Source: Paraburkholderia sp. BL9I2N2 (GTDB lineage: Bacteria; Pseudomonadota; Gammaproteobacteria; Burkholderiales; Burkholderiaceae). Taken from it: 64,000 nucleotides of DNA. The notes under the pieces were generated by a model. The model was not told the origin of the DNA. It did no database searches and was given only the letters and a program-made list of their open reading frames with translations. Shown in pieces: positions 8,677-18,786 of the stretch (the stretch's first letter is position 1; each line of letters begins with the position of its first letter). The position numbers and the translations under genes are program-made. The DNA lies in NCBI RefSeq assembly GCF_004339745.1, contig NZ_SMGP01000002.1:310001-374000 (forward strand), given 5' to 3'.

Positions 8677-9699
8677 TCAAAGCGGCGCCCCGCCGAACGC
8701 CTGGCGCTGCGCGAGCGACACGAAGGCCTGCGCGTCGCGCGCCGCCTGCACCACCGCTGCCATGCCGAAGAACTCGTGCGTCGCGCCCCGATAGTTGCGA
8801 TGCTCGACGGGCACGCCCGCGCTGTGCAGTTTCTGCGCGAGCTTCTCACCGTCCGAGCGCAGCGGATCGATGCCCGCGGTCACTATCACAGCCGGCGGCA
8901 AGCGTGACAGATCCGCGCTCACCACGTCGATCAACGGACTGGTGAGATCGCTCTCGCTGTTGATCACGTTATGTATGAACCACAGCATCATGGGCTTGTT
9001 CAAGGGCTTGGCATTGCGATTCTCTTCATAAGAGATCGACACGATGTTGTTGCTCGCCACCGGATAGATGAGCGTCTGATGCATCGGCATGCGGATGCCC
9101 GTGTTGCGCGCGCGGATCGATACGTTGATCGCCAGATTGGCGCCGGCGCTCTCGCCCATGATCGCGATCTTGTCCGGGTCGCCGCCGACGCTCATTGCAT
9201 TCCCGATCAGCCAGCCCCATGCGGCGAACGCGTCGTCGTGAGCGGCCGGCAGCCGGTGCTCCGGCGCCTGCCGGTAGTGCGTGGACACCACGATCGCCCG
9301 GCTCTGGGCGGCCATGGAGCGCGGCGTGGCATCGTAGGTATCGAGGTCGGCGATCACCCAGCCGCCGCCGTGAAAATACAGAATCAGCGGGAATGGTCCC
9401 TCGCCTTGCGGCGTGTAGACCCGCGCGGGATTGCTGCCGGCCGCGCCTGGAATCATGATGTCTTGCGTGCGCACCGCCTCCAGTTCCAGCGCAGGCCGCG
9501 CGCTGAACGCGGGGTTCTGCATCAGTTTTTTGACGGCGTCGGCGGGCGTGGGCTGGTGCCTCGCCTCCTCGACCGTGCAATCTTCGATGGGCTTCGGGTC
9601 CAGACTCTTGAGCGCGTCGAGTACCGCCTTCATGTCGGCATCGGCATGTCCCGTTGGATCCATGCCGACCATGCCTTTGATCGTATCGCCGAGTGTCAT
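8677..9699 (-). CDS. Alpha/beta hydrolase, hormone-sensitive-lipase-type esterase
   Basis: Carboxylesterase of the HSL (family IV) group, about 340 residues. The oxyanion-hole motif YFHGGGW, the nucleophile elbow GESAG, the acid in GIDPLRSDG and the histidine in ATHEFFG are all present and in order. The frame is open upstream to 9843, but GGAG lies seven bases before the ATG at 9699, so the protein should begin MTLGDTIKGM. No signal peptide; cytoplasmic. The natural substrate is unknown (short-chain esters are typical of the family). It converges with the YjbQ gene and no terminator is evident between them. Confidence 0.9.
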   Translation of the reverse strand: MTLGDTIKGMVGMDPTGHADADMKAVLDALKSLDPKPIEDCTVEEARHQPTPADAVKKLMQNPAFSARPALELEAVRTQDIMIPGAAGSNPARVYTPQGEGPFPLILYFHGGGWVIADLDTYDATPRSMAAQSRAIVVSTHYRQAPEHRLPAAHDDAFAAWGWLIGNAMSVGGDPDKIAIMGESAGANLAINVSIRARNTGIRMPMHQTLIYPVASNNIVSISYEENRNAKPLNKPMMLWFIHNVINSESDLTSPLIDVVSADLSRLPPAVIVTAGIDPLRSDGEKLAQKLHSAGVPVEHRNYRGATHEFFGMAAVVQAARDAQAFVSLAQRQAFGGAPL

Positions 9700-9786
9700 G
9701 TCCATGCTCCTGCAGAAAATGAAGGGCACGGACTCATCGGAGGCTTTCAGGACCGGCGCTCGACAACCGTGCATGCTGTCAATTTC

Positions 9787-9803
9787 AGCAAGCGCTATAC
9801 CCG
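9787..9803. promoter_or_regulatory. 17-bp word shared with 21564-21580
   Basis: The word AGCAAGCGCTATACCCG is found here and, identically, at 21564-21580. Both copies lie about 90-100 bases upstream of the start of a minus-strand gene (the esterase, and the DUF2934 protein). A possible shared promoter or operator element; the regulator is unknown. Confidence 0.3.
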
Positions 9804-9864
9804 TCGACGGCAAGTCGCGCGGGCTGTTCAAAGCCCGCGCCAAGACGAAAATCAGATCGAACCC

Positions 9865-12800
9865 TCAACGGTTCGGAGTGGTTGCGCGCGCAATCTTATC
9901 GAGCAGCGCCTGCAGCGAAACCGGCTTGCCGAGATGCGCGTCATAGCCCGCGCGAATCGCACGCGTGGCATCCTGCGGGCGGCCAAAGCCGGTGAGCGCG
10001 AGCGCGGGCACCGACGCCGTGGCCGGCAGTTTGCGCAACGCCGCGATCAGCTCATAGCCGTCCATGCCCGGCATGCCGATATCCGACAGGATCAGGTCGA
10101 ACTGTTGATGCGCGGCAACCTCCAGCGCGGCCGCGCCATTGGTTTGCGGCCACACTTGCGCGCCCTCCATTTCGAGCAGGCTCTGGAACGCCTGCAGGCT
10201 TTCGACCGCGTCGTCGACCAGCAGAATCCGCATGCCCTTGAGCAGACTGACGTCGCCCTGGCTTTCGCGGGGTTCGGCTTGCACTGCGGCGCTATCGGCG
10301 GGCAGCCAGACGCGAAAACGCGCACCCTTGCCCGCACCCGCGGACTCCGCCTGCACATGCCCGCCATGCATTTCGGCAAGTTGCTTGACGAGCGCGAGCC
10401 CGATGCCCAGACCGCCGCTATGCCGCCGGTGCGCGCCTTCGGCTTGGCTGAACATATCGAACACGTGCGGCAGGAAGGCCGGTTCGATGCCGCGCCCGGT
10501 GTCGCGCACCTCGACACACGCGAAGCCGTCCTCATGCGCGAGCCTGATCGTCACGCTTCCGCCCTGCGGCGTGAATTTCACCGCATTGCTGACGAGGTTC
10601 CACAGAATCTGCTCGAAGCGCACGGCGTCGGCGTCGATAAGAAACGGTTCGGCCGCACCCTCCACGCTCACCTCGACCTGATGCGACAGCGCATCGGCTT
10701 CGATCGCGCTCGCCACCGACGCCGTGATCGCCGCGATATCCACCCGCGAGCGCTCCAGCGCCAGTTTGCCGGTGCGCACGCGCGACAGGTCGAGCAGGTC
10801 GTCGATGATCTTCGCAAGGCTGATCACCGAACGGCGGATCGCATCGGCCGCATCGCGCACTACCGGCAGGCCTTGGGTGGACGGCGCGCGGTCCAGCATG
10901 TCCGCTTTTACATGAATCAGGTTCAGCGGGTTCTTCAATTCGTGCGAGAGCACCGCGAGGAATTCGTCCTTCAGACGGCTGGCCGCTTCCATTTTCTGCC
11001 GCACCGAGCGCTCCAACGAAATCTTGCGCTGCTCGAGCGCCTCGGTGCCTTTGCGCTGCGTCAGATCGCGCACGATCTTCGCGAAACCGCTGAAGGTGTC
11101 CGACGCCATCGGCGTGATCACGCCGCTGCAATAGAGCCGTGTACCGTTTCTGTGGATGTACCAGCGTTCGTCCTCGCAACGGCCGTCGGTCTGCGCGCGC
11201 CGCCGTTCGTTCGCGGGTTCGCCGGCTTCGCGATCTTCCGGCAGATAGACGCGGTCGAGCGTCTGCCCCGCCATCTCGCTCTCGCTGTAACCGAAGATGC
11301 GTTCCGCGCCCTTGTTCCACGTCACCACGCGGCCATCCATGTCCTGCACGATGATCGCGAAGTCGTTGGTGCTTTGCGCGGCGAGGTGCAGGCGCTCCTC
11401 GCCGACGCGCACGAGCTGCTCCGCGCGCCGCAACGCTGTGATATCGACGATGGTCAACACCGCGCCGTCGATGTGATCGTCCGTGGTGCGATAGGGCGAG
11501 AGGCGCGTGAGGAAATAGCCCCCGTCGGTGCCGCGAATCTCGCGCTCGATCAGTTGCAGCGACTCGAACACAGTGAGCGTGTCGTCGTTCAGTTGCGGAT
11601 AGTGGAGCCGGTGCGTGATGTCGTGCAGCGGGCGGCCGAGGTCGGACGGAATCACGTTGAACAGATCCGTTGCAGCCGGCGTATACCGCTTGATCCGCAT
11701 CTCGCGATCGACGAACAGCGTGGCGATGCCGGTCGAGGCGATCACGTTCTGCAAGTCGTCCTTGGCCTTGCCGGTCTCCTCGATCTTGGTCTGCAATTCC
11801 GCGTTGACGGTGAACAACTCCTCGTTCAGCGACTGTAGTTCTTCCTTGCTGGTCTCGAGTTCTTCGGTAGCCGCGCGCAACTCTTCATTGATCGCCTGCA
11901 ATTCCTCGTTCGACGCTTTCAGCTCTTCCGTCGACGCCTCCGACTGCTCGACCGTGGAGCGCAACTCCTGTTTCGTGCGATGCAGTTCATCCTCGAGATG
12001 CACCAGCAGCGAATCCTGCGCCGCCGGACCGGCGGGCTGCTTCGACGGTTGCGCGGCGGCGTCGGCCGCAACTTCCTCGAACAGCACCAGCGCGAATTCC
12101 GGTGAATCTTCCGTGCGCCGATAAGGGCGCACGACGATCCGCACCTGCGTGCCGGGCGTGAAATCGATCGGCGGAGTGGCCGCTTCGCGGTTGCCGCGCA
12201 AGGCCTGAAACAAGGTCGCACGCAGTTGCAGACGCAAATCCGGGTGGACCAGCATGATCAGGTTGTACGACGGCTCGCCCCGCACGAAGCGCAGAAACTG
12301 GCCCGCGTGCTCGGACATATGCAGGATGTTCGCGTCCGTATCGACCACCACGCTCGGCGGTGCGTACGACTCCAGGATCCGGTGATGCAAGGCCGAAAAC
12401 GGCAGCGACTGCGGTAGCGGCGCCGCGGGCCCGATGTTGGCGATGCTGGCCGCGCCGCCTTGTGCAACGACCGGCATGCTGATCGGCGGGCGAACCGTGC
12501 TGGCCACGACGTTGGCGCGATAGATCCGGTTTTTCTTGTCGACCGCCGTGAACAGATCGCCGGCGGCCTCGGCGGATTCCGAACTGCCGAGCAGCAGATA
12601 GCCGCCGGGCTGCAGGGAGAAGTGAAACATCTGCAGCACCTGGGTTTGTACGCTGCGGTCCAGATAGATCAACAGATTGCGGCACGACACCAGGTCGACG
12701 CGGGAAAACGGCGGATCGCGCAGCACGTTATGCACGGCGAACAGCACCTTTTCGCGGATCGCCTTGGTGACGCGAAAGTGTGCGTGCTCGGCCGTGAAGA

Positions 12801-14064
12801 ACTGGCGCAGCCGTTGGGTGGGCACGTCCGCGGTGATCGATTCGGGATACAGCCCCGCGCGCGCGAATGAAATCGCGCGTTCGTCGATGTCGGTCGCGAA
12901 CAGCTGCGCCTGAATGCCTTCATGCCGCTCCGGATGATCGGCGAGCAGCATGGCCAGCGAATACGCTTCTTCGCCGGTCGCGCAGCCGGCGACCCAGGCG
13001 CGCACCGGATCGTCCGCGGACTTCTTCTGGAACAGCTTCGGCACGATCTCGCGCTCGACGACTTCGAAGGTCTCCCGGTCGCGGAAGAAATTGGTCACCC
13101 CGATCAGCATGTCCTTGAGCAGCGCCGGCGTCTCGTCGGGATGCGTGAGAACGTAGTCCTGGTAGGCTTGCAGATCGGGAATGCCGTTGACCTGCAAACG
13201 GCGTTCGATACGCCGCAAAATCGTGGCGCGCTTGTAGTGCTGGAAATCGTGGCCGGTGCGTGCGCGCAAGGTGGCGAGCACGCCGAGCAAGGCCCGTTCG
13301 GCGATTGAAGCCGCATCGGGCTCCTTGACGGCGAGCGTTTCCGGTTCGTCGTCCGCGGACGGCAGGCGGATGGCGCGCGCGTTTTCGGCCAGCTCGCGGA
13401 GTTTGCGCGGCATGTCGGCCGCCGGCAACGTGAGGTCGACCATGCCGGTGGCCATCGCGTTCTGCGGCATTTCCGGGTACTCGGCGTCGGCCGGGTCCTG
13501 CGCGATCGTCACGCCGCCCTGTTCCTTGATTCGCCCGATGCCGGTCGCGCCGTCCGCGCCCGTGCCCGAGAGCACGATGGCGATCGCCCGCTCGCGGTGC
13601 GCGTCGGCGAGGCTACGAAAAAACAGGTCGATGGCGATCGGCCGGCCACGCGGACGATCGGCTTCAACGGGCGTGAGATGGCCGTGGTCCAGCGAGAGAT
13701 CGTGTGACGGCGAAATCACATAGACGTGGTTCTTTTCCACCTGGACCGGCCGCTGAACCTGACGCACCGGCATGCGGGTGGCGTGCTGCAACACCTGGTC
13801 GGCGCTGCTTGCATGGTCGGGCGACAGGTGCAGCACCACCACGAACGCCATGCCGATATCGGCCGGCGCGTTCTCGAAGAAACGCAGCAGCGCCTGCACG
13901 CCACCCGCGGATGCGCCAATGCCGACTACCGGAAAGTCCAGCGAGCCTGAAGCGGCCGCCCTGCTCCCCGCGGTATCGGAGTTCGTCTGTGTGCCTGATT
14001 GCGTGCTCGTTTGCGCAACGCTCTGCGTGTTCGTTTGAGACGCTCCTGCTTCACTGCCAGCCAT
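9865..14064 (-). CDS. CheB-CheR-PAS hybrid histidine kinase with C-terminal receiver
   Basis: A 1399-residue cytoplasmic signalling fusion. In order: CheB methylesterase (about 45-230; GIGASAGG, LSGTGADG), CheR methyltransferase (about 260-520; DFQHYKRATILRRIERR and SAM site VAGCATGEEAYS), a PAS-like segment (about 560-670), a long heptad coiled coil (about 690-790, repeated 'EELxxxNEEL' units), two PAS domains (about 790-1030), HisKA (FLAVLSHELKNPL), HATPase (NLVSNAVKF and DTGRGIE) and a receiver with phospho-acceptor in LILSDIGMPGMDG. The start is the second ATG, six bases after AAGGA. CheB/CheR fusions of this type are not classical chemotaxis proteins, and no chemoreceptor or cheA is near. 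The cognate output is unknown. Confidence 0.93.
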   Translation of the reverse strand: MAGSEAGASQTNTQSVAQTSTQSGTQTNSDTAGSRAAASGSLDFPVVGIGASAGGVQALLRFFENAPADIGMAFVVVLHLSPDHASSADQVLQHATRMPVRQVQRPVQVEKNHVYVISPSHDLSLDHGHLTPVEADRPRGRPIAIDLFFRSLADAHRERAIAIVLSGTGADGATGIGRIKEQGGVTIAQDPADAEYPEMPQNAMATGMVDLTLPAADMPRKLRELAENARAIRLPSADDEPETLAVKEPDAASIAERALLGVLATLRARTGHDFQHYKRATILRRIERRLQVNGIPDLQAYQDYVLTHPDETPALLKDMLIGVTNFFRDRETFEVVEREIVPKLFQKKSADDPVRAWVAGCATGEEAYSLAMLLADHPERHEGIQAQLFATDIDERAISFARAGLYPESITADVPTQRLRQFFTAEHAHFRVTKAIREKVLFAVHNVLRDPPFSRVDLVSCRNLLIYLDRSVQTQVLQMFHFSLQPGGYLLLGSSESAEAAGDLFTAVDKKNRIYRANVVASTVRPPISMPVVAQGGAASIANIGPAAPLPQSLPFSALHHRILESYAPPSVVVDTDANILHMSEHAGQFLRFVRGEPSYNLIMLVHPDLRLQLRATLFQALRGNREAATPPIDFTPGTQVRIVVRPYRRTEDSPEFALVLFEEVAADAAAQPSKQPAGPAAQDSLLVHLEDELHRTKQELRSTVEQSEASTEELKASNEELQAINEELRAATEELETSKEELQSLNEELFTVNAELQTKIEETGKAKDDLQNVIASTGIATLFVDREMRIKRYTPAATDLFNVIPSDLGRPLHDITHRLHYPQLNDDTLTVFESLQLIEREIRGTDGGYFLTRLSPYRTTDDHIDGAVLTIVDITALRRAEQLVRVGEERLHLAAQSTNDFAIIVQDMDGRVVTWNKGAERIFGYSESEMAGQTLDRVYLPEDREAGEPANERRRAQTDGRCEDERWYIHRNGTRLYCSGVITPMASDTFSGFAKIVRDLTQRKGTEALEQRKISLERSVRQKMEAASRLKDEFLAVLSHELKNPLNLIHVKADMLDRAPSTQGLPVVRDAADAIRRSVISLAKIIDDLLDLSRVRTGKLALERSRVDIAAITASVASAIEADALSHQVEVSVEGAAEPFLIDADAVRFEQILWNLVSNAVKFTPQGGSVTIRLAHEDGFACVEVRDTGRGIEPAFLPHVFDMFSQAEGAHRRHSGGLGIGLALVKQLAEMHGGHVQAESAGAGKGARFRVWLPADSAAVQAEPRESQGDVSLLKGMRILLVDDAVESLQAFQSLLEMEGAQVWPQTNGAAALEVAAHQQFDLILSDIGMPGMDGYELIAALRKLPATASVPALALTGFGRPQDATRAIRAGYDAHLGKPVSLQALLDKIARATTPNR

Positions 14065-14314
14065 ACTCATCCTTGTGCGCTGCGCTGCGTCTCAGCCGAC
14101 CTCGTCTCTTCCTGGCACGGGCCTGTGCTGTATCAACTCATATTGTCGCGTGTGTTGCACCGCATTGCAAAGCCAGCCCGGCTTCGCGCCCGTGCGAAGC
14201 GCGCCTGCCGAGGCTGGGTGCGGGAGTTTCGTGTCATCGGTTGGGATCGGAGGCGCCCGCAGCAGCAAGCGCTCCGGAATCCTCGTTCAGCTTTGCCCAC
14301 TGTGCTTCTCTACG

Positions 14315-14605
14315 TTACTGCCCCTTCGTATCGCTGCTCGCGTCCGCGCCCGGCATATTGGTCGAGTCGGTAGCAGGCTTCGCCTTCGACGACTTCATGT
14401 GATGTTTCTTGGTCGACTTCGAATGCGCCATCGCGCCCGATGCCTGCATGTCGCCACCCTCACGAGTCGCGCCGGCATTGGTGCCGCCACTTGGGTCATT
14501 GCCGGCCGGACCGCCACCCCCGCTGCCTTGCGCCATCGCAATTGAGGAAGCGGCGAGCAAGGCCGAGATGAGGACTGCGCTGCGAGTCTTGTTTCTGAGG
14601 TGCAT
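14315..14605 (-). CDS. Small secreted protein, low complexity
   Basis: 96 residues with a clean signal peptide (MHLRNKTRS, then a hydrophobic core, cut after AMA-Q) and a mature part that is almost entirely Gly, Ser, Ala, Thr, Lys and Asp, including KSTKKHHMKSSK. AGGAG precedes the ATG. It is likely periplasmic and intrinsically disordered. The composition resembles acid-shock or osmotic-stress-type proteins, but there is no family assignment. It lies between two kinase genes on the same strand, 142 bases downstream of the second kinase's stop-side region. Confidence 0.7.
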   Translation of the reverse strand: MHLRNKTRSAVLISALLAASSIAMAQGSGGGGPAGNDPSGGTNAGATREGGDMQASGAMAHSKSTKKHHMKSSKAKPATDSTNMPGADASSDTKGQ

Positions 14606-14747
14606 GACTTTCTCCTGTGCGAAAAGAAGTGGGTTGCGCCGGCCGGTTCAGCCAAATACGCATACCTCGTCTTCCTCTCAGCAAGGGGTGTGCCGCGAGT
14701 CATGAAACACTTCGAACATGCAAGGCGTGCGCCGCGAATGGCGCGCC

Positions 14748-16916
14748 TTACGGTTCACACGCCACCAGAGCGTGCAATTCGTCGATGTTGAACGGCTTGG
14801 CGAGTATCGCCACGCCCAGCCGCCGCGCGCGTTCGAGTTCGTCGGCATAGCCGGTCATCAAGGCGATCTTCTGTGACGGCCACGCGCTGCGCACCTTCTC
14901 CGCGAGGTCGATACCGTTGAGCTTGCCCGGCATCTGGATGTCGGACAGCACGAGCTCGAAGCGCGCGCCGCCGGTCAGCACATCGAGCGCCTGGTCGGCG
15001 GTCGGTTCATGGCGCACCTCGCAGCCGAAGGTCTCCAGCACCGCCGCCACGCCCGCCGCGACATCTTCGTTGTCTTCCACCAGCAGCACGACGCCGCTCG
15101 GCGCAGGCACCGGCGCTTGCACCGTCTCGGCTTGCACCACGGACGCCTTCTGGCGTTCGCGATATCGCGGCAAATACAACCTGACCGTCGTACCGCTGCC
15201 CGGCACGCTGTCGATCTTCGCCGTGCCGCCCGCCTGTTCGCACATGGAAAGCACCTGCGCGAGGCCGAGGCCCGTGCCCGAACCGCGCAGCTTGGTGGTG
15301 AAGAGCGGCTCGAAGGCGCGCCGCGCGACGGCCTCGGGCATGCCCTCGCCGTCGTCGGAACAGGCGATCAGCACGTATTCGCCGTCGGGCAGCAAGGTAT
15401 CGCTGCCGACCAGCCGGTTGTTCTGGCAGCGAATCACGAAGCGTCCGCCACGCGGCATCGCGTCGCGCGCGTTCACGGCCAGGTTCATGATCGCGAATTC
15501 GAGGTCGGTCGGATCGGCCAGCACCTGCCAGACCTTATCGACCATGTTCAACGCCAGCTCGACGTTGTCGCCGAGCGCAGCGTCGATCAGCGGGGCGGCG
15601 CCGGGCATCCACGTGGCGAGATCGAGCGGCTGCTGTTTGAGCGGCTGCTTGCGCGCCACGCTCAGGAGGCGCCGCGTGAGCGATTCGGCGGTGGCGGTGG
15701 CGCGCTCCACCGCCAGCACTTCCTTCTCCACATTGTTAAAGCGCTTGAGCCGCGCGAGCTCCGTGTTGGCGGCGACCACCATCAGCAGATTGTTGAAATC
15801 GTGCGCGACGTTGGCGACGAGATTGCCGAGCGCGCCCATGCGCTGCAGTTGCCGGCTCGAGGCTTCGGCTGACAGACGCATCGCCACTTCGCCCTGCCAA
15901 CGTTCCCACGCGCGGCGCTCGCCTTCCAGTTGGCGCAGCGAGTAGAACACCAGCAGCCAGATGGCGATGCAGGGCACGGCCGTGAGTGCCGCGATCATGA
16001 TGAAGTGCCTCCGCCATGCTTCGCCGATCGACGACGTCGCGTAGGCGCTCATCACATAGAGCGGATAGTCGCCGACACGGCGAAACGCCAGCAGGCGCTC
16101 CACACCATCTACCGTGGAATTCAGACGGACGTGGCCGGACAGCTGTTTGTCACGCAACGCCTGAGTGAACTTGCTCCGCGGGCTGGGCTTCGCGCCCGCC
16201 GGCCACGGCGGATAGCGCACCAGCAAATTGCCGTCCTGCCGGTACAGGCCCAGCGCCAGCGACGAATCGCCGTTGGTCAGTTCACGATAGAAGCGCGAGA
16301 AGTACTCGTTGCGCAGCGCCACCGTGACCACGCCGAGGAACTGGCCGTCGGCGCCCGAACGGCCCGTCGCGGTGGTGAACACATCGGTCTGCGAGAGTGG
16401 GCCGAACATCGGCAACGAAAAATACGGATGCGGGCGCATCGCTCTCGCGCTCGTGAAATCCTCGCGCTGCGCGATCGACATGACGGGCGCGGGAAACGTG
16501 CGGCTCGATACCAGCAGATCGCCATTCGCGCCAAGCAGATAGATCGACGCGACCTGCGAAAAGTCGCCGCCGATGCCGCGCAGACGGTCGTGCAACATCG
16601 CTTCGCGCGCGCGAATCTGCGCGTCGTTGTCATTGCCGAGCAGTTCCACGATGCGCGAGGACATCTGCTGGTTCAGGTCCAGCACCTTGACGGCCTGTTC
16701 CTCGGCGACGCGCGCGAGGCGGTCGATCATGTCGTTCGAATCGGCGATCCGGCGCTGGTAATCGAAATAGCCGTAGCCGGCAAGGCAGATCAGAGGAAAG
16801 ACGACCGAAACGGCGAGGACGATCAGCAGCATGCGCCGCGTCGCCGCGAAATTGCGCGACGGCATGGGGAAATCGACTGCGGCACGTTCCGCACGCTGCA
16901 CGGTCACGATCTCCAT
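14748..16916 (-). CDS. Membrane hybrid histidine kinase with periplasmic sensor and receiver
   Basis: 722 residues. One membrane span at about 28-50 and another at about 300-325 bracket a ~250-residue extracytoplasmic region typical of double-Cache sensors. Then comes a HisKA-type dimerisation helix with ANVAHDFNNLL, a HATPase (NLAVNARDAMPRGG, DDGEGMP, GSGTGLGLAQV) and a receiver (VLLVEDNEDVAAG; acceptor aspartate in LSDIQMPG). The HDFNN form of the H-box is characteristic of the HPK4-like kinases. It most likely binds a small molecule outside the membrane. No dedicated response regulator or transporter is adjacent, so the signal and output are unknown. Confidence 0.92.
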   Translation of the reverse strand: MEIVTVQRAERAAVDFPMPSRNFAATRRMLLIVLAVSVVFPLICLAGYGYFDYQRRIADSNDMIDRLARVAEEQAVKVLDLNQQMSSRIVELLGNDNDAQIRAREAMLHDRLRGIGGDFSQVASIYLLGANGDLLVSSRTFPAPVMSIAQREDFTSARAMRPHPYFSLPMFGPLSQTDVFTTATGRSGADGQFLGVVTVALRNEYFSRFYRELTNGDSSLALGLYRQDGNLLVRYPPWPAGAKPSPRSKFTQALRDKQLSGHVRLNSTVDGVERLLAFRRVGDYPLYVMSAYATSSIGEAWRRHFIMIAALTAVPCIAIWLLVFYSLRQLEGERRAWERWQGEVAMRLSAEASSRQLQRMGALGNLVANVAHDFNNLLMVVAANTELARLKRFNNVEKEVLAVERATATAESLTRRLLSVARKQPLKQQPLDLATWMPGAAPLIDAALGDNVELALNMVDKVWQVLADPTDLEFAIMNLAVNARDAMPRGGRFVIRCQNNRLVGSDTLLPDGEYVLIACSDDGEGMPEAVARRAFEPLFTTKLRGSGTGLGLAQVLSMCEQAGGTAKIDSVPGSGTTVRLYLPRYRERQKASVVQAETVQAPVPAPSGVVLLVEDNEDVAAGVAAVLETFGCEVRHEPTADQALDVLTGGARFELVLSDIQMPGKLNGIDLAEKVRSAWPSQKIALMTGYADELERARRLGVAILAKPFNIDELHALVACEP

Positions 16917-17193
16917 GAAAAGGTCAATTCAGATCAGGGACGCCACGGCACGGCATGCTCGGAGCATGTTCGTGCGCTATTTCCTTTTCCGGAATTTACC
17001 GCACTTCGGCCGTTCTCCAAAGCGTGACGGGCGACGAAACAGCGCTCGTGCAGGCGCGCGCATTCGGGCACATGAATTGCTGAACCATTGGCGTTCGGCG
17101 GCCTGTAAGGCGTGTTGCACCGCGGCGTGCTGATGCGGGTCGCGCGCCGCCTGCGCTGCCATTGCTCATGCCACCATCCGCGAGGAACCGGCC

Positions 17194-18759
17194 ATGCCCA
17201 CGACTGCCCGATGCGTCGCTCAGCTCTCGCAATTGCGAACCGACCGCGCTGAACGTGTCGTGGTGAACGACGAAAAGATCCTGCTGGTGCGCGACGGCGA
17301 TACCGTGCATGCCTATTCCGCCGATTGCCCGCACGCCGGCGCGCCACTCGAAGAAGGTGCGCTATGCCACGGCCGGATCATCTGCCCGTGGCACAAAGGG
17401 ACGTTCGACGTCGCCACCGGCCACGTGCTCGAACCGCCCGCGCTGGTCGCGCTCGACCGCTATCCCGTGGTCGTGACAGGCGACGACGTGATGGTCACGC
17501 CGGAAAAACTCCCCCAGCCGACGCGCAATGCCAGCGCGAAAGAACCGCATTACGTGGTGATCGGTGCGGGCGCGGCAGGCGCAGCCGCTTGCGCCACGCT
17601 GCGCGAATGTGACTTTGGCGGCCGTATCACGCTCGTGGGCGATGAGCCGCATGCGCCGTACGACCGCACTTCGCTGAGTAAATTTGTCCCGTCTGGTGAA
17701 ATGGCGCCTGCCGATGTGCCGCCGCTACTCGCGCCGGACTGGCTCGAGCGGCACGATGTCGAGCGGATTGTCGGCAAGGTCGCGCGGCTCGATGTGCCCG
17801 CCCGCACGATTCATTTCGAAAGCGGCGGCGAACTGACTTACGACACCGCCTTGCTCGCCACGGGCAGCGTGCCGAAGCTTCCACCGACTCCCGGTGTGGA
17901 ACTCGGCGGCGTGCACGTGCTGCGCAGTCTCGACGATGCCGCCGCGCTCGTCGACGCCATCGGCGACGATGCCGGTCAAACCCAGGTCGTCATTCTCGGC
18001 AGCAGCTTCATCGGACTCGAAACGGCTTCCTCCCTGCGCAAACGTGGCACGCAAGTGACCGTGATTTCGCCGGAGAAAGTGCCGTTCGCGAGGCAGTTCG
18101 GTGAGCGCGCGGGCGCCATGTTCCGCACGCTTCACGAGCGCAATGGCGTGGTGTTCCATTTCGAAGCAAAGGTCGCGTCCCTCGAAGGCGAAGAAGGCAA
18201 CGTGCATCAGGTGATGCTCGAAAACGGCGAGCATATCGCCGCCGACATCGTGCTGTTAGGCACGGGCGTCGCACCGGCCACCGGTTTTATCGAAGGACTG
18301 CCGCTGCAAAAAGACGGCGGCGTGCTCGTCAACGCGGGCATGCAAGCCGCGCCTGGTCTCTATGCAGCGGGCGATATCGCCGTGTTTCCGTTGCATGAAG
18401 ATCAGGAACCGTTGCGCATCGAACATTGGCGCGTCGCGCAGCAGCATGCGCGCATTGCCGCGCAAAACATGTGCGGCGCGCGGCATCGCTACGCCGGTGT
18501 GCCTTATTTCTGGACCTATCACTTCGGCAAGAACTTCGAATATCTCGGCCATGCGAGCGAGTGGGACGAGATCGTGACCGACGGCGAACTCGATAAGCAG
18601 CAATTCGTCTCGCTGTACGTGAAGAACGACATGGTGGTCGCTGTGCTCGCCTGCGAACGCGAAGCGCAGACCGCGCGCCTGATCGATGCGATGAGAGGCG
18701 GCGTGTCGCGCGCGGATGCAATGGCAATCGTCGGCGGCGCATCGTGCGCCACGAAATGA
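17194..18759 (+). CDS. Rieske [2Fe-2S]/FAD-dependent oxidoreductase (AIF-like)
   Basis: 521 residues joining an N-terminal Rieske domain to a pyridine-nucleotide-disulfide-type reductase. The Rieske ligands are C45-x-H47 and C64-x2-H67. The FAD site is VVIGAGAAGAAAC (about 125-137), the NAD site ILGSSFIGLETASS, and the second FAD motif GLYAAGDIAVFP. This architecture is known from AIFL-type proteins and from ferredoxin reductases of oxygenase systems. No oxygenase gene is adjacent, so a redox-stress role is plausible but not shown. GAGGA lies at a good distance before the ATG. The small protein gene follows 27 bases later, probably on the same transcript. Confidence 0.92.
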   Translation: MPTTARCVAQLSQLRTDRAERVVVNDEKILLVRDGDTVHAYSADCPHAGAPLEEGALCHGRIICPWHKGTFDVATGHVLEPPALVALDRYPVVVTGDDVMVTPEKLPQPTRNASAKEPHYVVIGAGAAGAAACATLRECDFGGRITLVGDEPHAPYDRTSLSKFVPSGEMAPADVPPLLAPDWLERHDVERIVGKVARLDVPARTIHFESGGELTYDTALLATGSVPKLPPTPGVELGGVHVLRSLDDAAALVDAIGDDAGQTQVVILGSSFIGLETASSLRKRGTQVTVISPEKVPFARQFGERAGAMFRTLHERNGVVFHFEAKVASLEGEEGNVHQVMLENGEHIAADIVLLGTGVAPATGFIEGLPLQKDGGVLVNAGMQAAPGLYAAGDIAVFPLHEDQEPLRIEHWRVAQQHARIAAQNMCGARHRYAGVPYFWTYHFGKNFEYLGHASEWDEIVTDGELDKQQFVSLYVKNDMVVAVLACEREAQTARLIDAMRGGVSRADAMAIVGGASCATK

Positions 18760-18786
18760 ACACCCGTAACCTGAAGGAGAAACGCG

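Noticed and set aside
8971..11838. 955-codon plus-strand frame opposite the large hybrid kinase
   Set aside because: High-GC antisense shadow; Arg/His/Ala-rich, no motifs, whereas the minus strand encodes clear domains.
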